Below are positions 10,434-19,530 of a DNA stretch of 64,000 bases, piece after piece. The notes beneath the pieces are model-generated. The model saw only the letters and a program-made list of their open reading frames with translations, ran no database searches and was not told the DNA's origin. This DNA comes from CAVQXR01 sp963717955 (GTDB lineage: Bacteria; Actinomycetota; Thermoleophilia; Gaiellales; Gaiellaceae). A program made the position numbers and the translations under genes. Numbering within the stretch: the stretch's first letter is position 1; each line of letters begins with the position of its first letter. Location of the stretch: positions 2,356,001 to 2,420,000 of the forward strand of contig CAVQXR010000001.1 in the NCBI GenBank assembly GCA_963717955.1, written 5' to 3'.

Positions 10434-12201
10434 CGGCCTGCTCGGCGGGCTCCTCGGCGCCGCGCGCGGGCAGGGCGAGGAGCGCGATGGAGGCCAGCGG
10501 GAGAAACCACGGGAGGTAGAGGTAGAACCAGTGCGTGAGCACGATCTCGAACCCGATCAGCAGGAACGCCGACAGCGCCGCGAGCTGGATCGGCGTCTTG
10601 CGGCGGGGGACGAAGGCGAGCGCGACCGCGGAGGCGACGAGCGCCGCCTTGAGCGCCGTCTGAGGGAGCGAGAGGTCGGGGTATCCCGGATACACGTCCC
10701 AGCCCCAGATCGAGAACGGTGAGTCCCTGTCGAGCTGGAATCCGAACGTCCGGTCGTAGAAGACCCTCGCCGCCTCGACCGGGCCGGGCTCGAGCAGGAG
10801 CACCCAGAACCCGAGCACCGCCGCGAGCACGAATCCGCCCGCGAAGAGGACGATCGCGCGCGGGCGACGCAGCCCGTCCGGGTAGGAGAGCCAGAGCGGG
10901 GCGAGCAGGAACGCTGCGAACTTCGCAAAGGACGCGAGACCGACGAACAGCCCGCGCGCGAGCGGCGACGTGGCCAGCCAGAAGCCCCAGACGAGGAAGC
11001 AGGGTAGGATCGCGTCGTTCGAGTTGGTGCTCGAGACGTACTGGGTGAACGGATAGGCGGCCCACGCGAACACGAGCATGGCGGCCAGGCGCGCGCGCCC
11101 GAGCCGCCAGCCGACGAGGGCGAGCCCGGCGAGCGTGAGACCGTCGAAGAGCAGGGCGGTGAAATGGGCCGCGGGCAGATCGTCCCACTTCCCGGACCAG
11201 CCGTACGCGAGGTACCCGGGGATGTAGCCGATGTACGTGATCGGCCCGTACGTGTCCCCCCGGTCGTTCGCCGACTCGCAGCGGCCGTTCTCCTGGATCC
11301 GCTCGCGAACGCTGCCGGTCGAGTCGGCCGGTCCGCACTCCTCCCCCTCCCGCACCGGCATGTGGCCGTACGGCATCTCCCCCTGGTCGACGATGCGTTG
11401 CGCGCCGATCACGCCCGCGTAGCCGACGTCGATCACGTTGGAGTCGGCGACGTTGAGGCCGAAGCGGAAGCCGATCAGGAAGATGGCGACGATCGCGAGC
11501 AGCCAGACCGGCCAGACGGGACGGTCGGCCCGGGGCGCTCTGCCACGGAGCCCGATCCACAGCATGCGCAGCAGCAGGTACACGAGCGGCGGGTACGCGA
11601 GCGGGACGGATGTGAAGATGTCCCCCTCGTTGAAGAACCACCAGGAGGCCGAGAACGACAGCAGGACCAGCAGGTCGAGGTTGCGCATCGACAGCGGCCG
11701 GCGCAGGTTCGCGAGCCCGACGAAGAACACGGCGGCCAGCGGCCACCAGATCCAGTCCTTGTTGATGCCGCGCCCGAAGCTCCCCTTGGATCCCCGCGCC
11801 ATCGTCCACGCGACCTGCGGGCCGGTCCATGCCTCGGTCACCCGTCCGGTGGCGTCGTCGACCCGCGCCAGCACGATCTGCCCGGCGTCGGGCTCGTCCG
11901 ACCAGACCTTGACGAGCCAGGTGGACGAGCTCTCGTCGAAGCTCGCGTCGTCGGTCAGGCCGTCCGCCGGATAGCGAGCGATCCAGCCCGCGATCTTCTC
12001 GTTCGCGGTCGCGAGCCCGATCGCCTCCTCCTCGGTCAGCGCCGGCGCTGGCGGCGGGGGCACGAGCGGCGCCTCGATCAGGTTGCCCCGCTCGTCGTAG
12101 CGCGGAGACGTCGCCGCGGCGGCTCCGCCGGCCGCCACGAGCGCCACGACCGCGCAGAGCGCGAGGACGAGAAGCGGCTTCCGGCCAGGCGCGACGCGCA
12201 T
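10393..12201 (-). CDS. Large multispan GT-C-like membrane protein with N-terminal secreted domain
   Basis: A 602-residue protein: signal-like helix (about residues 9-29), an extracytoplasmic region of about 130 residues with a PepSY-like flavour (TEEEAIGLA, then WLVKVWSDEP, then DDATGRVTEAW), then ten or more helices. The loop DVGYAGVIGAQRIVDQGEMP with nearby YGHMP parallels the motif of the downstream GT87-like protein, so it is probably another polyprenyl-sugar-using transferase. It lies between gtrA and the GT87-like gene in a cell-envelope glycosylation cluster. The coupling of a PepSY-like domain to a GT-C core is unusual, and the domain assignment is tentative. Confidence 0.7.
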   Translation of the reverse strand: MRVAPGRKPLLVLALCAVVALVAAGGAAAATSPRYDERGNLIEAPLVPPPPAPALTEEEAIGLATANEKIAGWIARYPADGLTDDASFDESSSTWLVKVWSDEPDAGQIVLARVDDATGRVTEAWTGPQVAWTMARGSKGSFGRGINKDWIWWPLAAVFFVGLANLRRPLSMRNLDLLVLLSFSASWWFFNEGDIFTSVPLAYPPLVYLLLRMLWIGLRGRAPRADRPVWPVWLLAIVAIFLIGFRFGLNVADSNVIDVGYAGVIGAQRIVDQGEMPYGHMPVREGEECGPADSTGSVRERIQENGRCESANDRGDTYGPITYIGYIPGYLAYGWSGKWDDLPAAHFTALLFDGLTLAGLALVGWRLGRARLAAMLVFAWAAYPFTQYVSSTNSNDAILPCFLVWGFWLATSPLARGLFVGLASFAKFAAFLLAPLWLSYPDGLRRPRAIVLFAGGFVLAAVLGFWVLLLEPGPVEAARVFYDRTFGFQLDRDSPFSIWGWDVYPGYPDLSLPQTALKAALVASAVALAFVPRRKTPIQLAALSAFLLIGFEIVLTHWFYLYLPWFLPLASIALLALPARGAEEPAEQADEHPVPKLVGVGG

Positions 12202-12209
12202 GCGCCGTC

Positions 12210-12668
12210 CTACGACCGGAACGACCAGAGCTTGTTCCCGAGAAAGGAGAGCGGGGTGACGACGACGATCGCGACCGCCTGCGCCGGCACCTTCGCCATG
12301 CCGGCCTCCACGAGGATCGCCAGCACCCCGATGTTCGCGCCGAGGGCGGCCAGGGAGACGGCCAGGAACTTCGCGCCCTGAAGCCCGACGTGCCCGCGCT
12401 GAGCACGGAACGTCCAGCGGCGGTTCCAGAGGTAGTTGTTCGTCACCGCGACGGCGAACGAGCAGACGGCCGCCGCGATGTAGTTGATCGAGAGGCCGTG
12501 GACGAGGAGGGAGTAGACGCCCAGATTGACCACGTAGCCGCTCGCGCCGACGATGCAGAACTGCAGCAGCTGCACCCAGTTCGCCGGACGGCGCAGTGCC
12601 GTTCCGGCCGTGCTGCGAAGCCCGCTCGAGCGGGCGGCGAGCTCTCGGGAGCGCTCCACGGTGCTCAT
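12210..12668 (-). CDS. GtrA family membrane protein
   Basis: A 152-residue, four-helix protein of the GtrA/DPMS-associated family. Helix 1 begins LQFCIVGASGYVVNLGVYSL, the central motif TNNYLWNRRWTFR is the family hallmark, and the end SFLGNKLWSFR closes the fourth helix. GtrA proteins are thought to flip polyprenyl-phosphate-linked glucose or related sugars for use by membrane glycosyltransferases. The two GT-C-like genes directly downstream fit that role. The gene starts at ATG 12668, 34 bases after the acylphosphatase gene. Confidence 0.9.
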   Translation of the reverse strand: MSTVERSRELAARSSGLRSTAGTALRRPANWVQLLQFCIVGASGYVVNLGVYSLLVHGLSINYIAAAVCSFAVAVTNNYLWNRRWTFRAQRGHVGLQGAKFLAVSLAALGANIGVLAILVEAGMAKVPAQAVAIVVVTPLSFLGNKLWSFRS

Positions 12669-12702
12669 AGGTTAGAGACGGGCGCCGTGGGCCAGCGCCG
12701 GC

Positions 12703-12978
12703 TCAGCCGCGAACCTGGAAGCCGACGTCCCCTGCCGGCCGCTCCCAGACGACGTCGACCTTCTCCACGATCGCGTCCGGCGGACCGCGTCGACACCATC
12801 CGAGCATTCGCTCGACGGCGTCCGCCTCTCCCTCGAGAGCCGCTTCGACCGAGCCGTCCGGCAGATTCCGTACCCAGCCGGTCACGCCGAGCAGCTCGGC
12901 CTCCGTCTGGGCCTGCGCTCGGAACCACACGCCCTGCACGAGCCCCCGGACGCGGACCCGGGCGCGCGTCACCGTCAC
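12703..12978 (-). CDS. acyP: Acylphosphatase
   Basis: A 91-residue enzyme that hydrolyses acyl phosphates. The family signature is intact: VRGLVQGVWFRAQAQ with the phosphate-binding arginine, then GWVRNLPDGSVEAALEG with the catalytic asparagine. GTG at 12978 overlaps the stop of pcm (GTGA); a second GTG two codons later is an alternative. Position directly behind pcm suggests one transcript. Confidence 0.92.
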   Translation of the reverse strand: MTVTRARVRVRGLVQGVWFRAQAQTEAELLGVTGWVRNLPDGSVEAALEGEADAVERMLGWCRRGPPDAIVEKVDVVWERPAGDVGFQVRG

Positions 12979-13622
12979 CGCTCGTAGCCCTCCCCGACGA
13001 GCGGGACGAAGCGGCAGGGAACCGAATGCGCGACCGCGGGCCCCTCGGGCGTGCGGACGACGATCTCGAGCCACTGCTCGTCGGGCGGGCCGACCGGGAT
13101 CACGAGCCTGCCGTTCGGAACGAGCTGCTCGAGGAGCGCGGGCGGGATCCGCGGCGCCGCCGCGGCGACGACGATGCGGTGAAACGGCGCTCGCTCCGGG
13201 ACCCCGAGCGTCCCGTCACCGACGATCACCTCGACACGGTCGGCGTACCCGGTGACCTCGAGATTGCTCCGCGCCTGCTTCGCGAGCTCGGGTATCCGCT
13301 CGATCGACACGACCTCCGCACCGAGCTCCGCGAGCACGGCCGCCTGATAGCCGGAGCCCGTGCCGACGTCGAGCACGCGCTGGCCCGGGCGGATCGACGC
13401 CTCCTGGCAGAGCAGTGCGACCATGTAGGGCTGGGAGATCGTCTGCCCGCTCCCGATCGGCAGCGGCTCGTCCTCGTAGGCGAAACGGACGGTGGGGCCG
13501 CTCACGAACAGCTCCCGCGGCACACGGCCCATGGCGGCGAGGACGTGCGAATCGCGGATGCCGCGGTTACGGAGCTGCCACCGCACCATCCGCCGCCGCG
13601 CGGTCTCCGGATCAGCACGCAC
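12975..13622 (-). CDS. pcm: Protein-L-isoaspartate O-methyltransferase
   Basis: SAM-dependent enzyme that methylates isoaspartyl residues so that damaged proteins can be repaired. Its 215 residues fit the family. An early conserved block (MGRVPRELFV), the substrate-loop region PIGSGQTISQPYMVA, the SAM motif VLDVGTGSGYQAAVLAELG and motif II (FHRIVVAAAAP) are present. The GTG start at 13622 is chosen because it gives the family N-terminus. The gene overlaps acyP downstream and lies just after the lipid kinase gene on the same strand. Confidence 0.95.
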   Translation of the reverse strand: MRADPETARRRMVRWQLRNRGIRDSHVLAAMGRVPRELFVSGPTVRFAYEDEPLPIGSGQTISQPYMVALLCQEASIRPGQRVLDVGTGSGYQAAVLAELGAEVVSIERIPELAKQARSNLEVTGYADRVEVIVGDGTLGVPERAPFHRIVVAAAAPRIPPALLEQLVPNGRLVIPVGPPDEQWLEIVVRTPEGPAVAHSVPCRFVPLVGEGYER

Positions 13623-13749
13623 CGACAGGCTCCCGCGGGCGGCTTCCGCAAGAGCGGACGCCGCGAGGGGTGAGGGCGATGCGTCCCCGCTCGAGGGCTC
13701 CGGGCATGAGCCCGCCGATGATGCAGCGGATCGGCGTGCGCGGCGTCAC
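13612..13749 (-). CDS. Possible 45-residue ORF bridging the lipid kinase and pcm genes
   Basis: A GTG overlapping the stop of the lipid kinase gene (GTGA) opens a 45-codon frame that fills the otherwise empty gap and ends inside the first codons of pcm. The peptide has three cysteines (RCIIGG, RSCGS, GAC) and many arginines. No family is recognised. The exact overlaps at both ends suggest translational coupling, but in such GC-rich DNA the frame could be chance. Confidence 0.25.
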   Translation of the reverse strand: MTPRTPIRCIIGGLMPGALERGRIALTPRGVRSCGSRPREPVGAC

Positions 13750-14642
13750 ACGAGCACCGTGAGCGCGTCCCGCTCGGCCTCGAAGCTCGCCCAGGTCACG
13801 TCACCCATATCCTCCCCGTCGACCTGGAGCGCCGTCGGAGCATCGCAGCCCACGGCCAGTCGGTCGGCGTCGTGCACGGCGATCGCCCTGTCGGAACGCT
13901 CCTGAACGGGATGGGCGAGGAGCCACCACGCAAGCCTCGCCAGGTCGCGGGGGCGTACCTCGGGCAACGCGAGGAGGTCGAGCCCGAGCTCGAAGCGCGA
14001 GCGCGGGGTCGGGCGCACCGCGAGCGGGCCGGCGTACGTGTACGGATCGCAGTTCGTGACCACGGCGAGCGCGCAGCGGCCGTGCCCGTCGATCTCGAGG
14101 CTGGCGGGGATCAGGCCGCGCCGGTGCCAGAGCTGCGAGCAGAGCTCGGCCACGAACGCCAGATCCCGGGGCCGCTTCCCGTCGCGGCGGCCGCGTGCAT
14201 CGACCGCACGCACGAGCTCGGCGTCGAGCCCGAGGCCCGCACAGAAGGTGAATCGCCTGCCGTCCGGCGCTCCCTCATAGGTCACCCGGCCGAGCGAGAT
14301 CCGGCGCCGCCGTTCTGCGCGTGCGACGCGGCGGGCCGCCTCCACCGGGTCGGGCGGGAGCCCGAGCGCGCGCGGGAGCACGCTCGTGGCGCCGCCCGGG
14401 ATGAAACCGGCCGGGATCGCACCCTGTAGCCCGTTGACGGCCTCGTTGAAGCCGCCGTCGCCGGCGAAGACGTAGACCGCCGAGCAGTCGTCGCAGCTCC
14501 GGGCCAGCTCGGTCGCATGGCCGGGCCCCTCGGTCACGAGCGTCTCGATCGGGCCCGCGGCCGCGAGCGCGGCCGTCACCGCCGCCGTCCGGGGCCCGGT
14601 GACCCCGGTCGCCATCGGGTTGACGATCAGCACGCGGCGCAC
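13746..14642 (-). CDS. Diacylglycerol kinase-family lipid kinase
   Basis: A 298-residue member of the DAGK/LCB5 family that phosphorylates a lipid such as diacylglycerol. The N-terminus VLIVNPMATG and the nucleotide-binding loop FAGDGGFNEAVNGLQG (a variant of GGDGTxNE, with Gly in place of Thr) identify it, followed by FIPGGATSVLPRALGLP and the C-terminal VDGEDMG. The GTG start at 14642 has no overlap upstream. The altered GDGG loop is worth noting because Thr is usual there. Confidence 0.88.
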   Translation of the reverse strand: MRRVLIVNPMATGVTGPRTAAVTAALAAAGPIETLVTEGPGHATELARSCDDCSAVYVFAGDGGFNEAVNGLQGAIPAGFIPGGATSVLPRALGLPPDPVEAARRVARAERRRRISLGRVTYEGAPDGRRFTFCAGLGLDAELVRAVDARGRRDGKRPRDLAFVAELCSQLWHRRGLIPASLEIDGHGRCALAVVTNCDPYTYAGPLAVRPTPRSRFELGLDLLALPEVRPRDLARLAWWLLAHPVQERSDRAIAVHDADRLAVGCDAPTALQVDGEDMGDVTWASFEAERDALTVLV

Positions 14643-14705
14643 GAAGCCAGCGTAACGCGGCCCGCGTCCGGGCCGACCGCGGGCGGCGAGAACCGCGCTT
14701 CCGGA

Positions 14706-16001
14706 TCAGCGAGCGGCTGCCGCGGCCATCGACTCCTCCAGGAGCTCGAGGCCGCGCTCCAGGTCCTCGTCCTCGATCACGAGCGGGGCGAGGATCCGGA
14801 TCACGTTCGAGTACAGGCCGCAGGCGAGCAGCACGAGGCCGCGCTCGCGAGCCTCGTTCACCGTCGCCGCGGCGAGCGCGGCGGCGGGTGCCTTCGTCTC
14901 CCGGTCCTCGACGAGCTCCATCGCGATCATCGGGCCGAGACCCCGCACCTCCCCGACTTCGGGCCGGCGCGCGGCGATGCCACGGAGCCGCTCGTCGAGC
15001 AGCTCCCCGAGGCTCCTTGCGCGCGCCTGGAACCCGTCGGTGGCGACCAGGTCGAGGCCGGGGATCGCCGCCGCGCACGAGATCGGGTTCCCGCCGAACG
15101 TGCCGCCGAGGCCGCCCGGATGCACCGAGTCCATCACCTCGGCCCGCCCCGTTACGCCGCCGAGCGGCAGGCCCATCCCGAGGGACTTGCCGGTCGTCAT
15201 GAGGTCGGGCTGGACGCCGTAGTGCTCGATCGCCCAGACGGGGCCCGTGCGGCACATGCCGCTCTGCACCTCGTCGTCGACGTACAGGATCCCGTACCGG
15301 TCGCAGAGCTCCTGGAGCCGGGCCGGGTAGTCCGCCGGCATCGGGATGAAGCCGCCCTCGCCCTGGACGGGCTCGAGGACGACGCAGGCGACGCCCTCGG
15401 GGTCGACGTCGCTCTTGAACAGCGTCTCGAGCCCTCTGATCGCCGCGTCGGAGTCGACGCCGCGGTACGGGTACGGGCCGGGCGCGCGGTAGACCTCCGG
15501 CGCGAAGGGGCCGAAGCCCTTCTTGTAGACGAGCTTGCTCGTCATCGTCATCGTCAGCAGCGTCCGGCCGTGGAAGGCGTGCTCGAACACGATCACGCCG
15601 TCGCGGCCCGTGTACGCCCGGGCGATCTTCACCGCGTTCTCGAGCGCCTCGGCGCCCGAGTTGACGAGGAACGTCTTCTGCTGCTCGCCGCGACAGGGCG
15701 AGAGCTCGCCCATCCGCCGTGCGACCTCGAGGTACGGCTCGTACATGCCGACGATGAAGCATTGGTGAAGGAAGCGATCGGCCTGCTCGTGGATCGCGGC
15801 CACGGCGGCGGGAAGCCCGTGCCCGAGGTTGTGGCAGCCGAGGCCGCCGGCGAAGTCGATGTAGGTGCGGCCGTCGACGTCGGTGATCCGCGCGCCCTCG
15901 GCGTCGGCGACGACGAACGGTGGTGTGGACATCCCTTTCGGGATGTAGCGCTCGCGCAACTCGACGAGGCGCTCGGTGGCGGTGCGTTCCCGTGTAGACA
16001 T
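14706..16001 (-). CDS. gabT: 4-aminobutyrate/class III aminotransferase
   Basis: A PLP enzyme of 431 residues that transfers an amino group from 4-aminobutyrate or a related omega-amino acid to 2-oxoglutarate. Visible motifs: NSGAEALENAVKIAR, FEHAFHGRT, LEPVQGEGGF, VDDEVQSGMCRTG and MTTGKSLGMGLPLGG with the cofactor lysine. Substrate is inferred from overall similarity to GabT; other omega-amino acids are possible. The ATG at 16001 lies seven bases after a TACACT hexamer, so the mRNA is probably leaderless. It stands alone between the lipid kinase gene and the mod operon. Confidence 0.88.
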   Translation of the reverse strand: MSTRERTATERLVELRERYIPKGMSTPPFVVADAEGARITDVDGRTYIDFAGGLGCHNLGHGLPAAVAAIHEQADRFLHQCFIVGMYEPYLEVARRMGELSPCRGEQQKTFLVNSGAEALENAVKIARAYTGRDGVIVFEHAFHGRTLLTMTMTSKLVYKKGFGPFAPEVYRAPGPYPYRGVDSDAAIRGLETLFKSDVDPEGVACVVLEPVQGEGGFIPMPADYPARLQELCDRYGILYVDDEVQSGMCRTGPVWAIEHYGVQPDLMTTGKSLGMGLPLGGVTGRAEVMDSVHPGGLGGTFGGNPISCAAAIPGLDLVATDGFQARARSLGELLDERLRGIAARRPEVGEVRGLGPMIAMELVEDRETKAPAAALAAATVNEARERGLVLLACGLYSNVIRILAPLVIEDEDLERGLELLEESMAAAAAR

Positions 16002-16008
16002 GCGAGCA

Positions 16009-16014
16009 AGTGTA
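16009..16014 (-). promoter_or_regulatory. Leaderless-type -10 hexamer TACACT for gabT
   Basis: On the minus strand TACACT is followed by seven bases and then the ATG of gabT. Confidence 0.5.
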
Positions 16015-16080
16015 TCCCCGGCTTCCTTGGACGTATAGGCCCCGGCCGGCAGTGTCCGTTGGCCAGGGCGTCGGGCTCGC

Positions 16081-17113
16081 CTATGCGAGCGGGACGAGCC
16101 GCGACATCGTCGCCTTGAACGACGCGACGACCACGTCCCCCGGCGCGAGCCCGAGGCGGGCGGCCGAGGCGGCGGTGAGCTCTGCCGTCACGGGACCGAT
16201 CCGCACCCGTACGCGGTTTCCGGCCGGCGTCAGCGCCCGGATCGGAGCCGTCACGTGGTTGAGCGTGGAGTCCGCCGGCGTCGTCCGTGCGAGAGAGATC
16301 TCCCACGGATGGATCACCACGCCGACGTGGCCGCGAAGGTCGTCGGTCGAGTACACGGTCCCGCCTGCGTCGAGCACGACCTCGGTCAGGCCCGTGGGGC
16401 CGGCGCGAGCCTGGCCCGAGAGGAGGTTCCCACCCGTGAAGCTGGCGACGAACGGGCTCGCGGGACGCTCGACGAGCTCGACCGCCGTGCCGGTCTGCAC
16501 GAGCTGCCCGGCGGTCAGGATCCCCACCCGGGTCGCGAGCGCGGCCGCCTCCTCGAAGTCGTGGGTCACGATCAGGGTCGGCAGGGCCAGCTCCCGGAGC
16601 AGCTCGCCCAGCTCCGAGCGGACGGCGACGCGGGTGTGCGCGTCCAGCGCGGCGGTCGGCTCGTCGAGCAGCAGGACCTTCGGCTCGCGCGCCAGCGCCC
16701 GTGCGAGCGCGACGCGCTGGCGCTCGCCGCCCGAGAGCTGCGACGGACGTGCGCCGGCAAGGGGGGCAAGGCCGAAGCGCTCGAGCAGCTCGCGCGGGTC
16801 TCCTCTGCCGGCGAACGCGACGTTCTCGAGCACGCTCAGGTGAGGGAAGAGCGCATAGTCCTGGAAGAGGAGGCCCACCGACCGCTCCTCGACGGGGCGG
16901 TCGACCCCGGCCGCCGTGTCGAGCCAGAGCTCGTCGCCGACGGTGATCCGGCCCCGTTCCGGGCGGGTGAGGCCGGCGATCGCCCTGAGCGCCGTGCTCT
17001 TCCCCGCGCCGGAGGGCCCGGCGAGGGCGAGCGTCTCGGCACCGAGCTCGAGCGCTAGCTCGAGCCGGAACGAGCGGAGCGGGAATGGTGAGATCGACGT
17101 GAAGACGGTCCAT
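16081..17113 (-). CDS. modC: Molybdate ABC transporter ATP-binding protein (one frameshift near the start)
   Basis: ATPase of the molybdate importer. Walker A GPSGAGKST, signature LSGGERQRV, Walker [13 protein letters not shown] and a C-terminal TOBE region (about the last 80 residues, ending ATMSRLVPLA) are present. The natural start appears to be ATG at 17113 (MDRLHVDLTIP), overlapping the end of modB. One extra base in the GGG run at 17081-17083 puts that start out of frame with the rest. Removing it gives 343 residues. As sequenced, modB runs straight into modC without a stop, which is probably an artefact of this base. Confidence 0.85.
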
Positions 17114-17883
17114 TCGGGCAGCAGCTTCGCAATCAGGAGGATGAGGACGCTGACGAGCACGAGAAGCGCGCCCACGGCAAGGGCGACGTCGTAGTCCCGG
17201 CCGAGCTGCGCGTAGATCATCAGCGGCATGGTCTGTGTTCGACCCTGCACCGAGCCGGCGAACATGATCGTGGCGCCGAACTCGCCGAGCCCGCGGGCGA
17301 ACGCGAGCGTCGAGGCGGCGCCGAGGCCCGCCGCCGCGAGCGGGAGCGCGACGCTTCCGGAAGACCCGGAACGGTCGGCTCCCGAGCGTGCGCGCGGCGT
17401 CGATCAGGTCGGGATCGACTCCCTGGAAGGAGGCGATCGCCCCACGAAGGTAGAAGGGGCTCGCCACGAAGACGACGGCGAGCACCACGGCCGTTCTCGT
17501 GAGGGGGACCGAGACCCCGGCGCGCGTCGAGGGCGGGGCCGAGGAGACCCGCCGCGGAGAAGGTCGCGAGCAGCGCCGAGCCCGGCGACGGCGGGCGGCA
17601 GGACGAGGGGCAGCTCGATCAGGGTCAGCACGAACGAGCGACCTCGCACCGGCCGGGTCGCGAGGAGGTACGCGGCAGGCGTGCCGAGACCGATGATCAC
17701 GGCGTGGGCGATCAGGCTCGTCTCGAGGCTGACGAGCAGCGCGTCGACGGCGGCATCGCTCCCGAGCTGCGCGAACAGCTCCACCGGCGAGATGCGTGTG
17801 AACAGGGCCACGAGCGGCAGCGCGAGGAAGAGGAGCAGGAGGCCCGCCGCGGCCCCGGAGATGACGGTGAACGACCGCCTCAC
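17055..17883 (-). pseudogene. modB: Molybdate ABC transporter permease, interrupted by several single-base insertions
   Basis: Membrane subunit of the molybdate importer. GTG at 17883 overlaps the modA stop. The N-terminal helix region (GLLLLFLALPLVALFTRISP) and the permease loop FARGLGEFGATIMFAG are recognisable, but reading them requires changing frame at about 17573, 17525 and 17360, plus the base at 17081-17083 inside the modC overlap. All four are one-base insertions. Removing them gives 825 bp (274 residues), a normal ModB length with an intact sequence. Either the gene is newly broken or this stretch has sequence errors; preservation of every domain favours errors. Confidence 0.8.
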
Positions 17884-18606
17884 GGCAGGCCGAATCCTGC
17901 CGCGGACAGCGCCTCCCGACCCGCGTCCCCGAGGAGGGATCGGACGAACGCCTCGGCCGCCTCGCGGTGCGCTGTGCCCGACACGATGCCGAGCACGTAC
18001 TCGATCGGCGGCTGGGCATCGGCGGGCAGCTCGACCACCTCGACCTCGTCGGCCACGGGGGCGACGTCCGTCACGTACACGAACCCTGCGTCGGCGGCGC
18101 CGCTCGCCACCTTCGCCACGACGCCCTTCACGTCCGGCTCCTCGCTCGCGACGTTGGCGAGAACGTCGCTCGCCCCGAGCGTCTCGAGCACGGCGCGGGT
18201 GTAGTCGCCGACGGGAACACCCTCCGCTCCCACGACGACCTTCACGCCGGGCTCCGGCGAGGTCCGCCACGCTCGCGACGTCGGCCGGGTTGCCCTTCGG
18301 GACGATCACGACGAGCCGGTTCGTCGCGAACGCCTGCAGGTTCTCGACGAGCCCCTTCGCCTCGAGCTCCTCGGGGTACTTCGGCGACGCGGCCAGGTAC
18401 ACGTCCGCCGGCGCACCCGATTCGATCTGCGCTGCGAGCTCGTCCGAGCCGGCGAAGTTGTAGGTCGCCCCGGGGTCGAGGCCCGGCAGCACCTCGCTCA
18501 GCGAGGCAGCGGCGAAGACGGTGAGCTCGCTCCCTCCGTCCGAGCTGCCGCCGCAGCCCGCGACGAGCGCGGCGAGCGCGAGAACGACGGCGGTCGCGCC
18601 CCTCAC
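17880..18606 (-). CDS. modA: Molybdate-binding lipoprotein (one frameshift)
   Basis: Extracytoplasmic receptor of the molybdate importer. The GTG start overlaps the regulator stop (GTGA). The N-terminus has a hydrophobic helix ending in the lipobox LVAGC, so it is a lipoprotein. ELTVFAAASLSEVLPGL and FAGSDELAAQIESGAPADVY match the oxyanion-binding half, and PIEYVLGIVSG lies in the second half. One extra G near 18250 shifts the frame; without it the gene is 726 bp (241 residues). It is followed by overlapping modB. The reading interruption is probably a sequence error. Confidence 0.87.
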
Positions 18607-18970
18607 CGCTCGACCATCACGGACGTCGCCTTGACGATCGCGGTCGCGGCGAGCACCGGGTCCGAGCCCGAGCTCGCTCCGCCGCATCCCGCGTGATGAT
18701 CGCGACGACCCGGGCGGGCTCGGTGACGTCGATCTCGACCTGTGCGAGCAGGCCCTCGATCCGCACCTCGCGGACGATGCCGCCGAACCGGTTCCGGGCG
18801 CTCAGGTGCTCCTCGTCCGGCTCGTGCCGCAGGCGGGCGACCTCGGCGGCGGGAACGAGCCGCCGGTTCGCCCGGTCACGCTCGGTGGTGACCTTCCCCT
18901 CGCGGTCCCAGCGGCGAAGAGTGTCGAGGGAGATGCCGAGCGCCCTCGCCGCCTCGGCCGCGGTGTACAT
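18603..18970 (-). CDS. MerR-like HTH plus TOBE/molbindin regulator (two indels near the 3' end)
   Basis: The first ~50 residues (MYTAAEAARALGISLDTLRR, then NRRLVPAAEVARL) form a MerR-type winged helix. The remainder (LSARNRFGGIVREV, then AIITRDAAE, then IVKATSVMVER) is a Mop/TOBE molybdate-binding domain. It is therefore a likely molybdate-sensing regulator of the modABC genes that overlap it downstream, taking the place of ModE. The start at 18970 is preferred because AGGAAG lies just before it; ATG 18985 is an alternative. Two extra bases between about 18660 and 18690 must be removed to read the C-terminus through to the TGA at 18603. TAGGAA occurs twice, 11 bases apart, at the start and may be an operator. 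Confidence 0.75.
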
Positions 18971-19046
18971 GTTCTTCCTATGCATTTCCTAGGCGATCGT
19001 ACCAGGGTGGTAGGCTCGACGTCGAGATTCAGGGGTCTGTCGTCTG

Positions 19047-19494
19047 ATGTCCGCAACCGCGCTCGCCGTCCTCTTCACGGCTGCCGCCGGCATCGCTGCT
19101 GCGCTCCAGGTCGCGATCAACGGCCGCCTCGGCGCCCGCATCGGGACGCTCGAGGCCGCGACGTTCCAGACGATCGTCGCGCTCATCCTCTTCGTCGCCG
19201 TCACCGCGGCGCTGCGCGGGCGGCATGGGCGGTGTCGCCTCGGGCCTGCGCCAGCCGGCCTGGATGTGGCTCGGCGGGATCATGGGCTTCGTGATCGTCA
19301 GCGCCCTGACCTACGCGCCGGGCCGGATCGGCAACCTCACGTTCGCGGCGATCCTGATCGCGCTCCAGCTCACCGCCGCGACGCTCATCGACACGTTCGG
19401 GCTGTTCGGCTTCGAGCGCATCGGCCTGTCGACGCAGCGACTCGGCGGCCTCGTGCTGCTCGCCGCGGGCACGGCGCTCGTCCTGAAGCGCTGA
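19047..19494 (+). CDS. YdcZ/DUF606-type DMT family transporter (one frameshift)
   Basis: A small inner-membrane protein of the drug/metabolite transporter superfamily with four to five helices. The first helix carries the family motif AAGIAAALQVAINGRLG. The second half, with LRQPAWMWLGGIMGFVIV, is read in another frame. One extra base near 19220 explains this, since removing it gives 447 bp (148 residues), the normal single-repeat length. The substrate is unknown. It diverges from the mod regulator and converges on mqnD. Confidence 0.72.
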
Positions 19495-19530
19495 GCGCGG
19501 CGGGAGGGGCCCCCGGCGCCGATCTCCCGG

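Noticed and set aside
16081..17265. ModB-ModC fusion protein
   Set aside because: The apparent fusion arises from one extra base in the GGG run at 17081-17083. Removing it restores a modB stop at 17055 and the modC ATG at 17113.
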